Source: Helicobacteraceae bacterium
GTDB taxonomy: Bacteria; Campylobacterota; Campylobacteria; Campylobacterales; SZUA-545
Assembly (NCBI GenBank): GCA_031275395.1
Contig: JAISOU010000032.1
Coordinates: forward strand, 5,977-69,976
Length of the DNA: 64,000 nucleotides
Direction of reading: 5' to 3'
Positions 62,714 to 64,000 of this stretch are shown here, one piece after another; positions within the stretch are counted from its first letter, which is position 1, and the number at the start of each line of letters is the position of its first letter. The notes beneath the pieces are model-generated. The model made no database searches. It was not told the origin of the DNA and saw only the letters and a list, made by a program, of their open reading frames with translations. The position numbers were made by a program, and so were the translations under genes.

Positions 62714-62912
62714 GCAAAACGCATAAAACGGCGGCGGTTGCAAAGATTGCGCGTAACCGCCTAAAACCAAAATATCAAGCGGCAAAAGCCGCGATCAAGG
62801 CTTGCGCGCTACGTAAGCGAAAGCGACGGATTACGGCGCGGCATTAACGCGCCGATCGCCTTTCCTAGCTTTGCTAAAGCTGTAAAACGCCAAATAAAAA
62901 GCGACTTTTGAA
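62714..62912. other. Intergenic stretch, no gene seen
   Basis: A weak inverted repeat GGCGGTT/AACCGCC (62733-62761) follows the LPP20-like gene and could be its terminator, though it lacks a T run. Nothing else recognised before the decayed genes beyond 62913. Confidence 0.4.
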
Positions 62913-63074
62913 TCAAGCGCATAAAATACGACTTTTTTGCAACATACCCATTCCATAAGCGCCGTCATAAGCAATTCCTAAATCTCATTCTTTGCGAACT
63001 CCTACAGCGCTTTGCGCCGCTATAGGCGAGACTAAAGCCATAGATAGAGCTAAGGCTTTGAATGTGAACGCCAT
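62913..63074 (-). pseudogene. Small secreted-protein gene broken by an in-frame TGA
   Basis: Excellent ribosome site (AAAAGGAG, seven-base spacer) and ATG 63074 start a signal peptide, MAFTFKALALSMALVSPIAA, then QSAVGVRKE and TGA (62985-62987). The frame continues after it as DLGIAYDGAYGMGMLQKSR and stops again at 62913. One base change (TGG to TGA) would explain the first stop. The N-terminus of an exported, perhaps beta-barrel, protein. Preceded by a palindrome at 63100-63119. Confidence 0.6.
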
Positions 63075-63099
63075 TAGGATACTCCTTTTACGCATTAGT

Positions 63100-63119
63100 T
63101 TATGATAATGTTATCATAA
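63100..63119. promoter_or_regulatory. AT-rich palindrome, possible operator
   Basis: TTATGATAA TG TTATCATAA, two perfect nine-base arms, 26 bases upstream of the ATG at 63074. The GATAAT...TATC pattern partly resembles a Fur box; repressor identity is a guess. Confidence 0.5.
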
Positions 63120-63257
63120 CAATTACTATATAGTTTCTTACCTTAAAAATGCCGTCGCTCTTGTCTGAGACATAATCTTTTGGCGCTGCTGTTGCGGCTG
63201 TTGGTTCTCTTTGATCGTATTGCCCATTTTTGCGCGCGTATTTTAGACAAGCGAAAG

Positions 63258-63263
63258 TATAAT
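63258..63263 (+). promoter_or_regulatory. -10 element of the broken secreted-protein gene
   Basis: TATAAT 29 bases before ATG 63292; AAAGGG ribosome site lies in between. Confidence 0.45.
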
Positions 63264-63291
63264 TTATCATCTTAAGTAAAAGGGTTTCCAA

Positions 63292-63546
63292 ATGCGTAAA
63301 TTGGTTTTTATGCTGGCGTTTGCCGCTTCGTTATCGGCGGAAATTGGGGTCGCGGTCTGCACCATTGCCAAGACGCCGACAAAAGCGTAGGACATACTTA
63401 AATGCGAAGGCGACAAAGAATTCGGGTGGCAAAATCTTGATGGGGCTACGGAGTATAGAAAAATTTTCTATAGGGGCTGGAGGTAGATATCTGTTGTTTA
63501 TAAGGCGTCTAGCGACACTTACTATACATTCTTGCTTGACTTTTAA
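63292..63546 (+). pseudogene. Small secreted-protein gene with two in-frame TAG codons
   Basis: ATG 63292 with AAAGGG upstream encodes signal peptide MRKLVFMLAFAASLSA and a short mature part to TAG at 63388. The same frame continues DILKCEGDKEFGWQNLDGA and TEYRKIFYRGWR to a second TAG at 63484, then ISVVYKASSDTYYTFLLDF to TAA at 63546. The total of 85 codons has normal composition throughout and two Cys. Promoter and ribosome site look intact. Either a recent pseudogene or, less likely, amber readthrough. Confidence 0.65.
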
Positions 63547-64000
63547 CTTGTGCGTAATTTCAACGCTTGGGCGTTCGCAAGATCAACGTTTGCTTTAAGG
63601 GGGTGTTTTACGCGTTGAACGTGCGGGTGTTTTGCCGCCAAAAACGTTTACGCTCTTGCCGTACCCGCGCAAAGCGACAGCCCCGAAGAGCGTTGCGCAA
63701 TACGGGTATCCGCAAAGACGATCGCATTGCGAAGGGCTGCAAGAGGGATTCTTGTTTCATCAAACGCCAATCTATCCGCTCTTTATTACATCCTGACTTG
63801 CAATCCTAGTTTCATCGTCAATCGACACCCGCCAAAGCGGAGCGTATACTTGACATAACGCCGGACGGACAAATCCGCGAGCCGCAACGGGCGGTTACAA
63901 CGCAAAAGGTTCACGACTATGGGGCGCGGCGGCGCTTTCGTTTTTCTTCCGCGGGTAAGGGTAGCGATGTCCGGCGCAGCAGACGCAAAGCGGCTTAAAA
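63547..64000. other. Decayed region at window end
   Basis: No intact gene. Fragments with protein-like character exist, e.g. plus-strand codons reading ERILDITPDGQIREPQR then AVTTQKVHDYG near 63840-63920, but stops interrupt all frames and no ribosome sites are apparent. Might be the remains of an exported or Rhs/mobile-type gene; not identified. Confidence 0.4.

Noticed and set aside
62985-62987. UGA read as tryptophan
   Set aside because: UGA is used as the normal stop in many overlapping gene pairs here (ATGA), and a UGA-reading RF2 is encoded, so a recoded UGA is unlikely.
63100-63291. 63-codon minus-strand ORF ending in a hydrophobic tail
   Set aside because: No ribosome site, it covers the operator palindrome and the promoter of the plus-strand gene. 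A 29-codon alternative at 63138-63227 (MGNTIKENQQPQQQRQK) looks more protein-like but lacks a ribosome site as well.
1-64000. CRISPR arrays, rRNA, IS transposases, prophage genes
   Set aside because: None seen. No regularly spaced direct repeats, no transposase or integrase motifs, no rRNA segments recognised.

Overview
The window looks like chromosomal DNA from a Campylobacterota (Epsilonproteobacteria) species outside the well-studied Campylobacter jejuni and Helicobacter pylori lineages. Three things point there. The block rplI-hslV-hslU-era-csd6 has the same order as H. pylori HP0514-HP0518. The trio nusA / HP0268-like / miaB sits together. Most best-matching protein families (SecA followed by a LolC-type permease, Csd6, LPP20-like, long poly-G tracts) are typical of that phylum. 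Base composition is moderate, and CGATCG/GCGATC words are strikingly common. I ran no searches; all family calls are from motifs and memory.

Layout. 1-4.2 kb: end of secA, two ABC permeases, a NUDIX hydrolase and a small membrane protein, then tRNA-Leu(CAG). 4.3-9.2 kb: a frameshifted membrane gene behind a CNNM/CBS transporter, then nusA, an HP0268-like gene and miaB. 9.3-13.1 kb: a NarX/PilJ-like membrane sensor fragment, a Crp/Fnr regulator and glutamine-dependent nadE. 13.1-22.4 kb: a tight minus-strand operon for an MSHA/Cts-type pilus or DNA-uptake machine (MshI-J-K-L-M-N, a small periplasmic protein, MshE ATPase). It ends in a response-regulator diguanylate cyclase that overlaps mshE. 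22.4-26.6 kb: csd6-era-hslU-hslV-rplI. 26.7-32.1 kb: two tandem DUF945 genes and an aspB operon with a degenerate sigma54-type regulator and a PAS protein. 32.2-45.4 kb: GDSL esterase, tRNA-Arg with an unusual GCG anticodon, mutS2, gap, pfkA, a DUF815 ATPase, dapF, TPR and SurA-like proteins with a DNA-methyltransferase stump, tsaD, and a REC-PAS-GGDEF-EAL protein.

45.4-49.6 kb is a surface-sugar region. It has leuC on one side, then fcl-gmd and a SAM methyltransferase containing a G16 tract that is in frame. A second G16 tract on the minus strand interrupts a small, previously easy-to-miss ORF that is out of frame. 49.6-53.7 kb holds tsf-rpsB, a ROK sugar kinase, tRNA-Arg(CCT) and three members of a non-coding repeat family built on ATTCCC-N8-GGGAAT cores. 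One of them has perfect 30-bp terminal inverted repeats and abuts a truncated gene. 53.7-62.7 kb: DHH phosphoesterase, nrdB, TonB-like protein, UDG-like protein, ybeY, rimO, panC, prfB, mntP and an LPP20/DUF4384 protein. 62.7-64.0 kb is decaying DNA with two small secreted-protein genes broken by in-frame stops.

The most promising biology is threefold: (1) a c-di-GMP synthase translationally coupled to a c-di-GMP-binding MshE ATPase inside a competence/pilus operon; (2) two long homopolymeric G tracts indicating phase variation, one in a hidden ORF; (3) gene remnants and repeat elements showing active genome turnover, including a methyltransferase cut exactly at its DPPY motif.
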